Below are positions 1 through 7,235 of a DNA stretch of 64,000 nt, in pieces. How positions within the stretch are numbered: the first letter of the stretch is position 1; each line of letters opens with the position of its first letter. The stretch lies in contig NZ_CP145605.1 of NCBI RefSeq assembly GCF_036884255.1, positions 5,022,001 to 5,086,000 of the forward strand, given 5' to 3'. The notes under the pieces were generated by a model. The model made no database searches. It was not told where the DNA came from and was given only the letters and a program-made list of their open reading frames with translations. The position numbers and the translations under genes were made by a program. This stretch comes from Paenibacillus tundrae (lineage in GTDB: Bacteria > Bacillota > Bacilli > Paenibacillales > Paenibacillaceae).

Positions 1-29
1 AGACGTCTGGACATCCATCCATGTTTCAT
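1..29 (-). CDS. Possible 5' end of a gene running off the left edge
   Basis: On the minus strand an ATG at 27-29 lies ten bases after a GAGGGG ribosome-binding-like sequence, and its frame stays open to the window edge. Only nine codons are visible (M-K-H-G-W-M-S-R-R), too few to identify a family. In B. subtilis the next gene after yrvM (tcdA) is yrvN/rarA, but these residues do not resemble a RarA start as I know it. Alternative ATGs in other frames occur within a few bases, so the call is weak. Confidence 0.2.
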
Positions 30-111
30 TCGTTCTATTCCCCTCTCAAGCTGTGAATCTCTATGTATTTATCATCATTTCGCACAGCAATGAATATCAT
101 ACACGGTTTTC

Positions 112-275
112 ACTTTGAAGTACATGACGTAATCCTGACATATCTATTGCTTCACTGGTTCACTTATCACAGCAAATACGCGACTGATCTGACCAACCTT
201 GTCATGAAGCAGGGCACTGCGTGCTGGGAACTGCACGCATTTAGATATGTCGATTACCTGTTTCAGAGATAAGTA
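112..275 (-). ncRNA. Candidate structured RNA (6S-like position) downstream of tcdA
   Basis: This stretch has no credible ORF but strong inverted complementarity. Bases 129-134 and 137-146 pair with 242-257, giving a 16-bp closing stem with a two-base bulge. Inside it, 148-154 pair with 205-211, 157-160 with 195-198, and 218-224 with 233-239 (a GCGTGC/GCACGC hairpin). It is a long rod of about 130-165 nt with an asymmetric internal loop. From memory, 6S-1 RNA of Bacillus lies at the aspS-yrvM locus, so 6S RNA is the first hypothesis; the very short loop on one side is atypical for 6S. The minus strand is preferred only because the neighbours run that way. Other possibilities are a leader of the gene at the left edge or an RNA of the opposite strand. 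Confidence 0.38.
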
Positions 276-292
276 GTAGACAAACACCAAAA

Positions 293-320
293 AACGCAGG
301 TGCACATAGGCACCCACGTT
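293..320 (-). terminator. Rho-independent terminator after tcdA
   Basis: On the minus strand a stem (AACG, GGTGC paired with GCACC, CGTT) is followed directly by six Ts. It lies about 50 bases downstream of the tcdA stop and probably ends the hisS-aspS-tcdA transcript. Confidence 0.75.
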
Positions 321-367
321 CTATAAGGTAGAGAATGTTTATTAATTGATGTTACTTGTTGCTTCTG

Positions 368-1129
368 TTATGCCTGTTGCTTCTCATCCGCTTTTTCAAG
401 CAGTTCTTTCACCGCTACGCTGACCATAATCAGTCCAGCTACCGGTGGAACAAAGGCATTACTCGCTGGTGGCTGTTTGGCTTTACGTATTTCTGGTGCG
501 TTCTCCGGCACGATTTTTTGCGTAACATCTGCGCGTGGTTTGAGTGGCTCTTCCGTGGAGAATACCACCTTCACGCCTTTTTTGATGCCGTCTTTACGAA
601 GCTTCGTACGCACTACACGGGCAATCGGGTCCATGGATGTCTTGGAAATATCCGCAACCTGGAATTTCGTCGGATCCATTTTATTCGCCGCACCCATGCT
701 GGAGATCACTGGAATGTTACGTTTCAGGCACTCTTTAATGAGGTGGACTTTGTAGATGATCGTGTCGGATGCATCCAGTACATAATCCAATTCATATTTG
801 AACAGTTCCTCGTAAGTCTCTTCCGTGTAAAACATATTCAGTGCAATCGCATCACACTCGGGATTGATCAGCTTCACCCGGTCAACCATCAGATCGGCTT
901 TCTTCTGACCTACAGTTGTCGTCAACGCATGAATCTGGCGGTTGATATTTGTGATATCCACCACGTCTTTATCAATCAGGATGATGCGTCCAACGCCGCT
1001 GCGCGCAAGGGCTTCTACTGCAATACCGCCTACGCCGCCAATGCCGAGCACAGCTACGGTACTATTTTTGAGAGCATCCAGACCTGCAGGTCCGATGGCC
1101 AGTTCTGTTCTGGAAAATTGATGGAGCAT
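368..1129 (-). CDS. tcdA: tRNA threonylcarbamoyladenosine dehydratase (TcdA/YrvM, ThiF-E1 family)
   Basis: The 253-residue protein belongs to the ThiF/MoeB/E1-like superfamily. TcdA activates the carboxylate of t6A at position 37 of ANN-decoding tRNAs with ATP and cyclises it to ct6A. The nucleotide-binding loop GIGGVG is at residues 29-34, followed by an acidic residue at the end of the second strand (D53) and the conserved N-x-N-R-Q segment at 61-65. The length is typical of the TcdA branch, and there is no extra sulfur-transfer domain as in MoeZ. AAAGGAGG lies 11 bases before the ATG. It starts 17 bases after the aspS stop, so it is the last gene of the hisS-aspS unit, matching B. subtilis aspS-yrvM. 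Function is assigned by family and synteny. Confidence 0.92.
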   Translation of the reverse strand: MLHQFSRTELAIGPAGLDALKNSTVAVLGIGGVGGIAVEALARSGVGRIILIDKDVVDITNINRQIHALTTTVGQKKADLMVDRVKLINPECDAIALNMFYTEETYEELFKYELDYVLDASDTIIYKVHLIKECLKRNIPVISSMGAANKMDPTKFQVADISKTSMDPIARVVRTKLRKDGIKKGVKVVFSTEEPLKPRADVTQKIVPENAPEIRKAKQPPASNAFVPPVAGLIMVSVAVKELLEKADEKQQA

Positions 1130-1146
1130 TGAGATCGAAACCTCCT

Positions 1147-2925
1147 TTATTTCTTTTCCGCTACCGGTTTACGGGCAACACGGATATGAAGTTGTTCCAA
1201 TTGCGAGTTGTCTACTTCAGAAGGTGCATTCATGAGCAGATCCGTTGCACTTGCCGTTTTCGGGAAGGCAATCGTTTCACGCAGGTTCGTACGACCAGCA
1301 AGCAACATTACGAGACGGTCAAGACCAAAGGCAATACCGCCATGTGGTGGAGTTCCGTATTCGAATGCTTCGAGCAAGTAACCGAATTTCTCATTTGCCA
1401 CTTCTGGAGACAATCCCAGAGCTGCAAACATTTTCTCTTGCACGTCACGTTTGTAGATACGCATCGAACCGCCACCGACTTCATAACCATTCAGAACAAG
1501 GTCATAGGCTTGAGCGCGAATTGCACCTGGGTCTGTATCGAACAAATGTACATCTTCATCTTTTGGACGTGTGAACGGATGGTGTTCCGCCACATAACGT
1601 TTCGCATCTTCATCATATCCAAGCAGTGGGAAGTCTACAACCCAAGCAAACTTGAATTTGCTATCATCAATCAGACCGAGTTGACGGCCAATTTTCAGAC
1701 GCAATGCGCCCAGAACGTCAGCAACGACTTTTTTCGTGTCAGCGGAGAAGAGCAACAAGTCGCCTTCCTCTGCACCTGTACGTTCTTTAACGGCTTCGAT
1801 CTCTTCAGGCGTGAAGAACTTCACGATTGGCCCTTTGAACTCGCCATCTTTCACTTGAATCCATGCCAGACCTTTGGCACCGTAACGCGCTGCGAATGGT
1901 CCGAGGTCGTCGATTTCTTTACGGCTCCATGTACCACAGCCTTTAGCGTTCAGTACTTTTACTTCTCCGCCTTTTTCGATGACAGAAGCAAATACTTTAA
2001 CACCGCTATTCGCTACGATATCGTTCATTTCTACCAGCTCCATGCCAAAACGCAGATCTGGTTTGTCTGAGCCGTATTTACCCATTGCATCTGCATACGT
2101 GATACGTTGGAATGGCAGTTCAAGCTCAATGCCTTTTGTTTCACGAAGCAATTTAGCCATAAGCTCTTCCATCATTGGCAGCAGGTCATCCTGTTGCAGG
2201 AAGGAAGTCTCGATGTCGACTTGCGTGAATTCCGGTTGACGGTCTGCACGCAGATCCTCATCACGGAAACAACGTGCGATTTGATAATAGCGCTCCAATC
2301 CACCGACCATCAGCAATTGCTTATAAATCTGTGGGGATTGTGGCAGGGCGAAGAATTCACCTTCATGCACACGGCTTGGTACAAGATAGTCACGCGCACC
2401 TTCTGGGGAGCTCTTTGTCAAGATTGGTGTTTCTACCTCAACGAATTCTTCTCCATCCAGATAATCACGGAATACTTTAGATGCTTTGGAACGCAGTTTC
2501 AGTGTTTCGAACATTTCCGGACGACGCAGATCCAGATAACGATATTTCAAACGAAGCGACTCATCAACCTCAACGCCATCTTCAATGAAGAATGGAGGTG
2601 TTTTGGCTGCATTCAGCACTTCGATTTCTGTAATTTGAACTTCAATCTCGCCTGTAGGCAAGTTTTTGTTTACGGTCTCTTCGTCACGCTTAACGACTTT
2701 ACCAGTAACAGCGATAACATACTCACTACGTACACGATCTGCGATTTGCAGAGCTTCGCCTGAGTAAGCTGGGTTAAAGACAACTTGTACAATTCCACTA
2801 CGGTCACGTAGATCAATGAAGAGTACGCCCCCAAGGTCACGGCGAGTCTGAACCCAACCGTTTAATGTTACTGTTTCACCGATGTGTGCGGGTGTTAATG
2901 CGCCGCAATGATGACTTCTTTTCAT
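1147..2925 (-). CDS. aspS: Aspartyl-tRNA synthetase
   Basis: Class IIb synthetase of 592 residues that charges tRNA-Asp in the cytoplasm. An N-terminal OB-fold anticodon-binding domain (residues about 1-110) is followed by the class II catalytic core. Motif 2 contains F-R-D-E-D-L-R-A-D-R, and motif 3 is GIAFGLDRLVMLLAG near the C terminus. The bacterial GAD insertion lies between them, giving the full bacterial length of about 590 residues. The frame is open further upstream, but AGGAG lies seven bases before the ATG at 2925 and the protein then begins M-K-R-S-H-H-C. That AGGAG is itself read as codons by a longer model, which argues for the shorter start. It follows hisS after 226 bases and should share the T-box-controlled transcript. 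Confidence 0.97.
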   Translation of the reverse strand: MKRSHHCGALTPAHIGETVTLNGWVQTRRDLGGVLFIDLRDRSGIVQVVFNPAYSGEALQIADRVRSEYVIAVTGKVVKRDEETVNKNLPTGEIEVQITEIEVLNAAKTPPFFIEDGVEVDESLRLKYRYLDLRRPEMFETLKLRSKASKVFRDYLDGEEFVEVETPILTKSSPEGARDYLVPSRVHEGEFFALPQSPQIYKQLLMVGGLERYYQIARCFRDEDLRADRQPEFTQVDIETSFLQQDDLLPMMEELMAKLLRETKGIELELPFQRITYADAMGKYGSDKPDLRFGMELVEMNDIVANSGVKVFASVIEKGGEVKVLNAKGCGTWSRKEIDDLGPFAARYGAKGLAWIQVKDGEFKGPIVKFFTPEEIEAVKERTGAEEGDLLLFSADTKKVVADVLGALRLKIGRQLGLIDDSKFKFAWVVDFPLLGYDEDAKRYVAEHHPFTRPKDEDVHLFDTDPGAIRAQAYDLVLNGYEVGGGSMRIYKRDVQEKMFAALGLSPEVANEKFGYLLEAFEYGTPPHGGIAFGLDRLVMLLAGRTNLRETIAFPKTASATDLLMNAPSEVDNSQLEQLHIRVARKPVAEKK

Positions 2926-3151
2926 AACCAAACTCCTCATTATGTGAATTTCCGTTCTGTGTTGATAGCAGGCAGCTCCTGTTATCACCAGTGCGGTTGT
3001 GTGAAGACGAATTTATTGAAAAGGCATTGCTCTTACAGAGCCATTCGACCTTTCGCATCCAATGTGTCTAGTCTACGTTTGTCTGTAAGATAGCCGGATC
3101 ATATGTTACTTTTTATATTTTGTTACATTAGATAAAGTTTTGAATAGATTA

Positions 3152-4402
3152 TTACTTACCTTGGATTGCAGTGACCAAGTCTTCAAGCTTCACTGTCTGT
3201 TGTTCACCTGTATCCATGGATTTCAAGGCAATCTCACCGCGTTCTAGCTCATCATCGCCGAGAATGGCGGTGTAACGTGCTTTGAAGCGGTCTGCCGACT
3301 TCATCTGTGCTTTCATCTTACGACCCAGGTAGTCACGTTCTCCAGATATACCTGATTGACGAAGTTTGAACAGCTGACGGTTCACTTCACGATCCGCTGC
3401 CTCGCCTAAAGCGACAAAGTAAACATCGAGCGGAGCAAGTGTGGTAACGTCAATGTTTTGGTGTTCCAGAATAAGCTGAATCCGCTCCAAACCAATTCCG
3501 AAACCAATACCTGGCTGATCTGGCCCGCCAATATCTCCGACAAGACCGTTATATCGACCCCCGCCGCCTACAGTATCAATTGCACCAATACCTTGTGCCT
3601 TTAACTCAAAAGCAGTGAGCGTATAATAATCCAGTCCACGTACGAGACGATTGTTCACGGCATAGTCTACACCGAAGTCATCCAGATATGCTTTTAGCTT
3701 GGCAAAGTGATTCAGGGACTCTTCATCAAGACTATCCAAAATGGACGGTGCACCTACGAATTTATCCTGATCTACTTTGCAATCGAGCACACGCAGTGGG
3801 TTACGCTCCATCCGTGATTGGCAATCTTTGCAGAGGGTATCTTTCATCGGTCTGAGGAATCCCAGCAATTGTTCACGGTAAGCCGCACGACTGGTTGGAT
3901 TACCTACGGAGTTAATCTCAACCTTAACATCCTTCAAGCCAAGCTCTACACACAGTTGGTATCCCAGTGCAATCACTTCTGCATCAATAGCTGGATCAAG
4001 TGCTCCGATCGCCTCTACGCCAAACTGGTGAAACTGACGCTGACGCCCTGCCTGCGGACGCTCATAACGGAACATCGGACCAATATAATACAGTTTGCTT
4101 ACATCCGGTTCGCCGTAGATTTTATTCTCCACATAAGCCCGCACCACGCCCGCAGTTCCCTCTGGGCGAAGAGTCATGCTTCGATTACCCTTATCGTCAA
4201 ACGTGTACATTTCCTTCTCGACAATATCCGTCGTCTCTCCTACACCTCGTACAAACAAAGAAGTCTGTTCGAAAATCGGTGTGCGAATTTCACGATAGTT
4301 GAAGCGGCGGCAAAGGTCACGTGCTTTTTCTTCTACGTACTGCCATTTCTCTACAACGCCAGGCAACAAATCTTGCGTACCTGTTGGTTTTTGAAAAGCC
4401 AT
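3152..4402 (-). CDS. hisS: Histidyl-tRNA synthetase
   Basis: Class II synthetase of about 416 residues that attaches histidine to tRNA-His. Visible hallmarks are the motif 1 region after the TLRPEGTAGVVRAY segment, motif 2 (RYERPQAGRQRQFHQFGVEA), the histidine-specific segment LVRGLDYYT, a GGGGRYNGL stretch and motif 3 GFGIGLERI. The C-terminal domain of about 90 residues is the HGTP anticodon-binding fold. Two adjacent ATGs are possible: GGAGG ends five bases before the first (4405) and eight before the second (4402), and I chose the better-spaced one. The gene is preceded by a T-box leader, so expression should respond to tRNA charging. Confidence 0.97.
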   Translation of the reverse strand: MAFQKPTGTQDLLPGVVEKWQYVEEKARDLCRRFNYREIRTPIFEQTSLFVRGVGETTDIVEKEMYTFDDKGNRSMTLRPEGTAGVVRAYVENKIYGEPDVSKLYYIGPMFRYERPQAGRQRQFHQFGVEAIGALDPAIDAEVIALGYQLCVELGLKDVKVEINSVGNPTSRAAYREQLLGFLRPMKDTLCKDCQSRMERNPLRVLDCKVDQDKFVGAPSILDSLDEESLNHFAKLKAYLDDFGVDYAVNNRLVRGLDYYTLTAFELKAQGIGAIDTVGGGGRYNGLVGDIGGPDQPGIGFGIGLERIQLILEHQNIDVTTLAPLDVYFVALGEAADREVNRQLFKLRQSGISGERDYLGRKMKAQMKSADRFKARYTAILGDDELERGEIALKSMDTGEQQTVKLEDLVTAIQGK

Positions 4403-4442
4403 CATTCATCCCTCCAGCTTTTGATATGAATTGGTTCTTTTT

Positions 4443-4845
4443 AAATAACAAAAAATCCCTCGCCCTGTCGCTGTATACAGCAAACAAAGGGACGAGAGAT
4501 TGTGTTTAACATTCACCCGTGGTACCACCCACATTCCGGAAACCTGAAACATTAGCCGTTCAGGTGATTCTCCTGATCATACAAAAAGTGCATTTGTATG
4601 GATTCATACAGAATCATTCCGCTCAACGTGTAACGCACGTCTGCGCAGGTCTGCTACTGACCTCATAAGAAGCTCAGAGTGTTCGCAGTCTGTTCTCGGG
4701 GAAGTCATTCGTCCGCTCATCAAGAGAATCCTTACAGCCTAGGGATTCCTCTCTGGTCATGTGGGTACGGAGTACTTGGTCCCGTCATCAAATCATCGTT
4801 ATATGTCCTTAAACGCTCTAATCTAACGTTTGGAGTCAATATTAT
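4443..4845 (-). promoter_or_regulatory. T-box leader of the hisS-aspS-tcdA operon
   Basis: The minus strand carries the T-box core TGGGTGGTACCACG (around 4518-4531), which forms the antiterminator with an uncharged tRNA 3' end. Downstream is an intrinsic terminator (4456-4498). Upstream is a long stem I with the AAGTA motif near 4773 and a purine-rich upper part. In stem I, TCCGT pairs with GCGGA, and below it GGGA pairs with TCCC. The loop between them reads CGAATGACT on its 3' side, which offers GAC (Asp) as the likely specifier. That fits an operon containing aspS as well as hisS, but the specifier was assigned by eye. The leader starts at a clear promoter and ends about 40 bases before hisS. 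Confidence 0.9.
4456..4498 (-). terminator. T-box regulatory terminator
   Basis: A GC-containing stem (CTCTCGTCCCT paired with AGGGCGAGGG, loop including TGTATACA) is followed by TTTTTTG on the minus strand. It lies between the T-box core and hisS and is the off-state of the switch. Confidence 0.85.
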
Positions 4846-4851
4846 TTCCTG

Positions 4852-4880
4852 ATTGTAATGAACCGCAGTGCTAAAGTCAA
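4852..4880 (-). promoter_or_regulatory. SigA-type promoter of the hisS operon
   Basis: On the minus strand TTGACT (4875-4880) and TACAAT (4852-4857) are separated by 17 bases. The start would lie near 4845, at the head of the T-box. Confidence 0.8.
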
Positions 4881-4909
4881 GGGTTAACCCGAAAAGATAA
4901 CAAAAAAAA

Positions 4910-4930
4910 GCCCGCACACGGTGTGCGGGC
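4910..4930 (-). terminator. Strong intrinsic terminator upstream of the hisS promoter
   Basis: GCCCGCACACGGTGTGCGGGC is a near-perfect hairpin followed on the minus strand by eight Ts. It lies just upstream of the hisS promoter and insulates it from transcripts entering from the right. Confidence 0.85.
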
Positions 4931-4951
4931 TCAAATCATATATAAAAAAAA

Positions 4952-4980
4952 GGGGGTCATGTGTGTTATTATAAGCCCCC
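4952..4980 (-). terminator. Second intrinsic terminator in the array
   Basis: On the minus strand GGGGG pairs with CCCCC around a 19-base loop, followed by eight Ts. It lies 21 bases from the previous hairpin. No gene is visible between it and the terminator at 5069-5100. Confidence 0.65.
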
Positions 4981-5068
4981 TATGTTAAAGCCTTATGTAA
5001 CTAATATTACAGTAATATTACAAAAATGATAGCGCTTTATAAATTACCTGTATTATATGGATAAAAGC

Positions 5069-5100
5069 CCCTGCAACGTCTGAGAGTCAGACGTTACAGG
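5069..5100 (-). terminator. Terminator of the 149-residue hypothetical gene
   Basis: CTG, AACGTCTGA and its complement TCAGACGTT, CAG form a hairpin with a three-base loop and one mismatch. On the minus strand GGGGCTTTTAT follows. It begins 24 bases after the stop of the gene at 5124. Confidence 0.75.
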
Positions 5101-5123
5101 AGCCCACTGGCCTATCATTTTAA

Positions 5124-5573
5124 TTATTCGTCTAATTCCTCTACATAGGCATGGTTAGAGCGAAGCTTATGAACGATATCATCATAGTCTTCATCGCTCA
5201 CTTTGGCCGACAAAACGTAATGCAGATCACTATAATCTCCCGGAGACACATCCGCAGCATTTAACAAATCTCCATCCTCATTAACGCGATCACGAGGATC
5301 TGTCTCCCTGTCACGATCTACATCCGCGATGACTGGAACAACGTTCCCCGTCCCTGGAGCGCCAGGTGCTGTACCCACACCAACGCCTCCACTGGTTCCT
5401 GTAGCGCCAGTAGTCGTATAGGGCACTAGAGGTATTAGAATGCGATTACTTCTGCCTACTGCACCATCCAGTTGTCCTACTTCCAAATGCTCTGTACGAT
5501 ACGCTTGAAGTGAGATTCTTGCTCCCTCTGCCTCATCTTCTGTTCGAAAATACGCCTGAATATGTTTTGCCAT
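5124..5573 (-). CDS. Hypothetical protein, two small domains joined by a Gly/Thr-rich linker
   Basis: I do not recognise the family. The 149-residue product starts M-A-K-H-I-Q-A-Y-F-R-T-E. The first 40 residues look like a ferredoxin-like alpha/beta segment (Y-F-R-T-E-D-E-A-E-G-A). A flexible linker rich in Gly, Thr and Val follows at about residues 60-90, then a charged Asp/Arg stretch. A second segment similar in style to the first closes the protein (Y-V-L-S-A-K-V-S-D-E-D-Y-D-D-I) and ends with acidic residues. The layout is reminiscent of small stress-induced repeat proteins, but that is only a resemblance. AAAGGAGG lies seven bases before the ATG. No signal peptide or membrane segment is seen. 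It is probably monocistronic. Confidence 0.8.
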   Translation of the reverse strand: MAKHIQAYFRTEDEAEGARISLQAYRTEHLEVGQLDGAVGRSNRILIPLVPYTTTGATGTSGGVGVGTAPGAPGTGNVVPVIADVDRDRETDPRDRVNEDGDLLNAADVSPGDYSDLHYVLSAKVSDEDYDDIVHKLRSNHAYVEELDE

Positions 5574-5626
5574 GTCAAACCCTCCTTTGTCGAGTTGAAC
5601 TGCCATGTATCTAAGCTAAAACATAG

Positions 5627-5640
5627 TTTAGAATTCTAAA
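5627..5640. promoter_or_regulatory. Perfect 14-bp palindrome upstream of the hypothetical gene
   Basis: TTTAGAATTCTAAA is a perfect palindrome about 55 bases upstream of the start at 5573 and 30 bases downstream of the pfpI stop. It could be an operator, but no regulator is known for it here. Confidence 0.25.
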
Positions 5641-5669
5641 TTACATAAGGCTCATTCATTTAATGGCGA

Positions 5670-6176
5670 TTAAATGACTTTCAACAATTCACGAACAAAT
5701 GCTGGTTCATCTTCTGGTGTTCTGGATGTAATATAGTTTCCATCCACTACAGCTTCATGATCCTTAAATTCTGCCCCAGCATTCACCATATCATCCTTAA
5801 GCGGTGGATAAGCGGTCACGGTACGACCTTTGAGCAAGTCTGCACTTGCCAAAATCTGTGGCCCATGGCAGATCGCCGCGATTGGTTTTTTCGCACTATT
5901 GATCTCCGTTACAAACTTCAGAATGTTTGCATCTGTCCGCAGATTTTCAGGAGAAGAGCCACCAGGTATAACTACCGCGTCATAATCGGATGAAGAGACT
6001 TCTGAGATCGCCTTATCGGAGGTGTAGGTCACTTTTCCTCCCTTACCTTTTAACGATTCTCCAGCCTTCAAACCGATGATTTCTACATCATGTCCGGCTT
6101 TTTTCACTTCATCATATGGCACCTGCATTTCCGAATCTTCAAAATCATTCGCCAATAAAAAAGCAACTTTACTCAT
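5670..6176 (-). CDS. DJ-1/PfpI family protein (class I glutamine-amidotransferase fold)
   Basis: The 168-residue protein has the typical length of the YraA/YhbO/PfpI group, implicated in stress protection and described as proteases, glyoxalases or deglycases. The nucleophile elbow A-I-C-H-G-P is present with Cys103 followed by His104. The conserved acidic residue of the active site lies in D-F-E-D-S-E (11-16), and the V-I-P-G-G segment is at about 69-73. No signal sequence is seen, so it is cytoplasmic. AAGGAGA lies about nine bases before the ATG. It stands alone between a small gene and the hypothetical gene. The exact reaction cannot be read from sequence. Confidence 0.92.
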   Translation of the reverse strand: MSKVAFLLANDFEDSEMQVPYDEVKKAGHDVEIIGLKAGESLKGKGGKVTYTSDKAISEVSSSDYDAVVIPGGSSPENLRTDANILKFVTEINSAKKPIAAICHGPQILASADLLKGRTVTAYPPLKDDMVNAGAEFKDHEAVVDGNYITSRTPEDEPAFVRELLKVI

Positions 6177-6397
6177 AACGTACGTTCTCCTTTCCGTGTT
6201 CGAAATTTCTTGAAATCGGGGTTCTGCAGAACTGTATGTCTAACATCTCTGTTCTTTACCCGTTAAGTTGTCGTATGACTTGGCGCATCCCTGCGCCTCG
6301 TTTTGTTATTACCCTAACTGAGGGCGTTTATAACAATTCGTTTTCTTTTCTTTCGCAACTATCTTTATGTTCCGAACGTATCATTCGCCGCCATACC
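6177..6397. other. Intergenic region upstream of the pfpI gene
   Basis: No ORF worth calling. It holds a short hairpin GGCGCA-TCCC-TGCGCC (about 6281-6296) followed on the plus strand by a T-rich run. On the minus strand GTTATA and GGGTAAT are separated by 14 bases (6308-6334), which resembles a SigB-type promoter. No SigB is known to me in this genus, so I do not call it. Confidence 0.4.
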
Positions 6398-6399
6398 AA

Positions 6400-6435
6400 A
6401 AAGACCTGATTCATATGACATGAAATCAGGTCTTC
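6400..6435 (-). terminator. Terminator after the relA-dtd-small-gene unit
   Basis: AAGACCTGATT and AATCAGGTCTT form an 11-bp stem with a 12-base loop, followed on the minus strand by TTTTTGG. It is about 85 bases beyond the stop of the small gene at 6521. Confidence 0.8.
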
Positions 6436-6520
6436 TTTATAGTTTGTCATTTTCAAACAGAATTCCGTTCAAGAGTCTGTTTCAGGCTCACTCTTATGTG
6501 CCGTGCAAGATCCACTTAAC

Positions 6521-6688
6521 TCAGCTACGTGGAAGCCTGCTCTGCTCCCCTTTGTCTGCGTTCTCCAGCGCCCACACTGTTGAAGCATATTCAGCAGCTG
6601 CACGGGCAAGTTGAAGCGATTCATATAAATTCCCTGGTAGAAGTAAGGGTTCGATGCGTGATCGTGTTTCCTTGACAGATTGACGCAT
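6521..6688 (-). CDS. Small hypothetical protein (55 residues)
   Basis: An open frame begins at an ATG at 6688, 12 bases after AAGGAG; an in-frame TTG lies upstream at 6712. The product starts M-R-Q-S-V-K-E-T-R-S-R-I and contains an Ala/Leu-rich helix (residues about 25-45). No membrane segment is visible and I do not recognise the family. It lies between dtd and a terminator of the same strand, so it is transcribed, and the ribosome binding site gives modest support for translation. Confidence 0.45.
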   Translation of the reverse strand: MRQSVKETRSRIEPLLLPGNLYESLQLARAAAEYASTVWALENADKGEQSRLPRS

Positions 6689-6767
6689 AATGGCAGGATA
6701 CTCCTTTGACAATAAATTTCATCGGTTGGATATCCTACATTATGACCAGATTACGATCTCATTATGC

Positions 6768-7223
6768 TCACGAGCTGGGATTACTAGGACTTTCAAGCAT
6801 TAGGGTGACTGGCCCCCAATTCGTGAAGGTCACATCCATCATAGCGCCGAAACGCCCTGTTTCCACTTGAATGCCTTTATCCCGCAGCAACTGATTGAAC
6901 AGCTCATATAACGTTTCAGCTACATCTGGTTTAGCTGCAGCAGCGAAGCTCGGACGTTTTCCTTTGCGGCAGTCGCCATATAGCGTAAATTGAGACACAG
7001 ATAACACAGCTCCGCCCACATCCAAGAGGCTAAGATTCATCTTCTCCTGCTCATCTTCAAAAATACGAAGTCCTGCAACTTTGTCAGCCAAATACTTGAC
7101 GTCCTTTTCCGTATCTTCATGCGTAATGCCAACGAGCAACATTAACCCTGACTCAATCCGTCCCGTCAATTCATGATGCACAGTAACCTGAGCCTCTTTA
7201 CAGCGTTGCACAAGCACTCTCAT
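6768..7223 (-). CDS. dtd: D-aminoacyl-tRNA deacylase
   Basis: The 151-residue enzyme hydrolyses D-amino acids, and glycine mischarged on tRNA-Ala, from tRNA. It works as a dimer whose active sites meet at the interface. The two signature motifs are present: S-Q-F-T-L (about residues 77-81, within VSQFTLYGD) and the Gly-cisPro motif as N-W-G-P-V-T (about residues 137-142). It starts 12 bases after the relA stop and should be co-transcribed with it, as in B. subtilis (relA-yrvI). Confidence 0.96.
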   Translation of the reverse strand: MRVLVQRCKEAQVTVHHELTGRIESGLMLLVGITHEDTEKDVKYLADKVAGLRIFEDEQEKMNLSLLDVGGAVLSVSQFTLYGDCRKGKRPSFAAAAKPDVAETLYELFNQLLRDKGIQVETGRFGAMMDVTFTNWGPVTLMLESPSNPSS

Positions 7224-7235
7224 TGCACAGGCTCC

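Noticed and set aside
63..272. Plus-strand ORF of 69 residues at the left edge
   Set aside because: No ribosome binding site, no family resemblance, and it lies exactly over the complementary stems of the candidate RNA.
356..1132. Long plus-strand ORFs antisense to real genes (for example 356-1132, 1129-2070, 40761-41573, 62551-63582)
   Set aside because: Opposite-strand shadows of tcdA, aspS, thrC and valS; they lack ribosome binding sites and family features.
6281..6304. Plus-strand terminator-like hairpin
   Set aside because: No plus-strand gene ends here; the stem is only six base pairs.
6308..6334. SigB-like promoter (GTTATA-N14-GGGTAAT) upstream of the pfpI gene
   Set aside because: The spacing fits, but I know of no SigB in this genus and the leader would be about 120 nt; left as a note.
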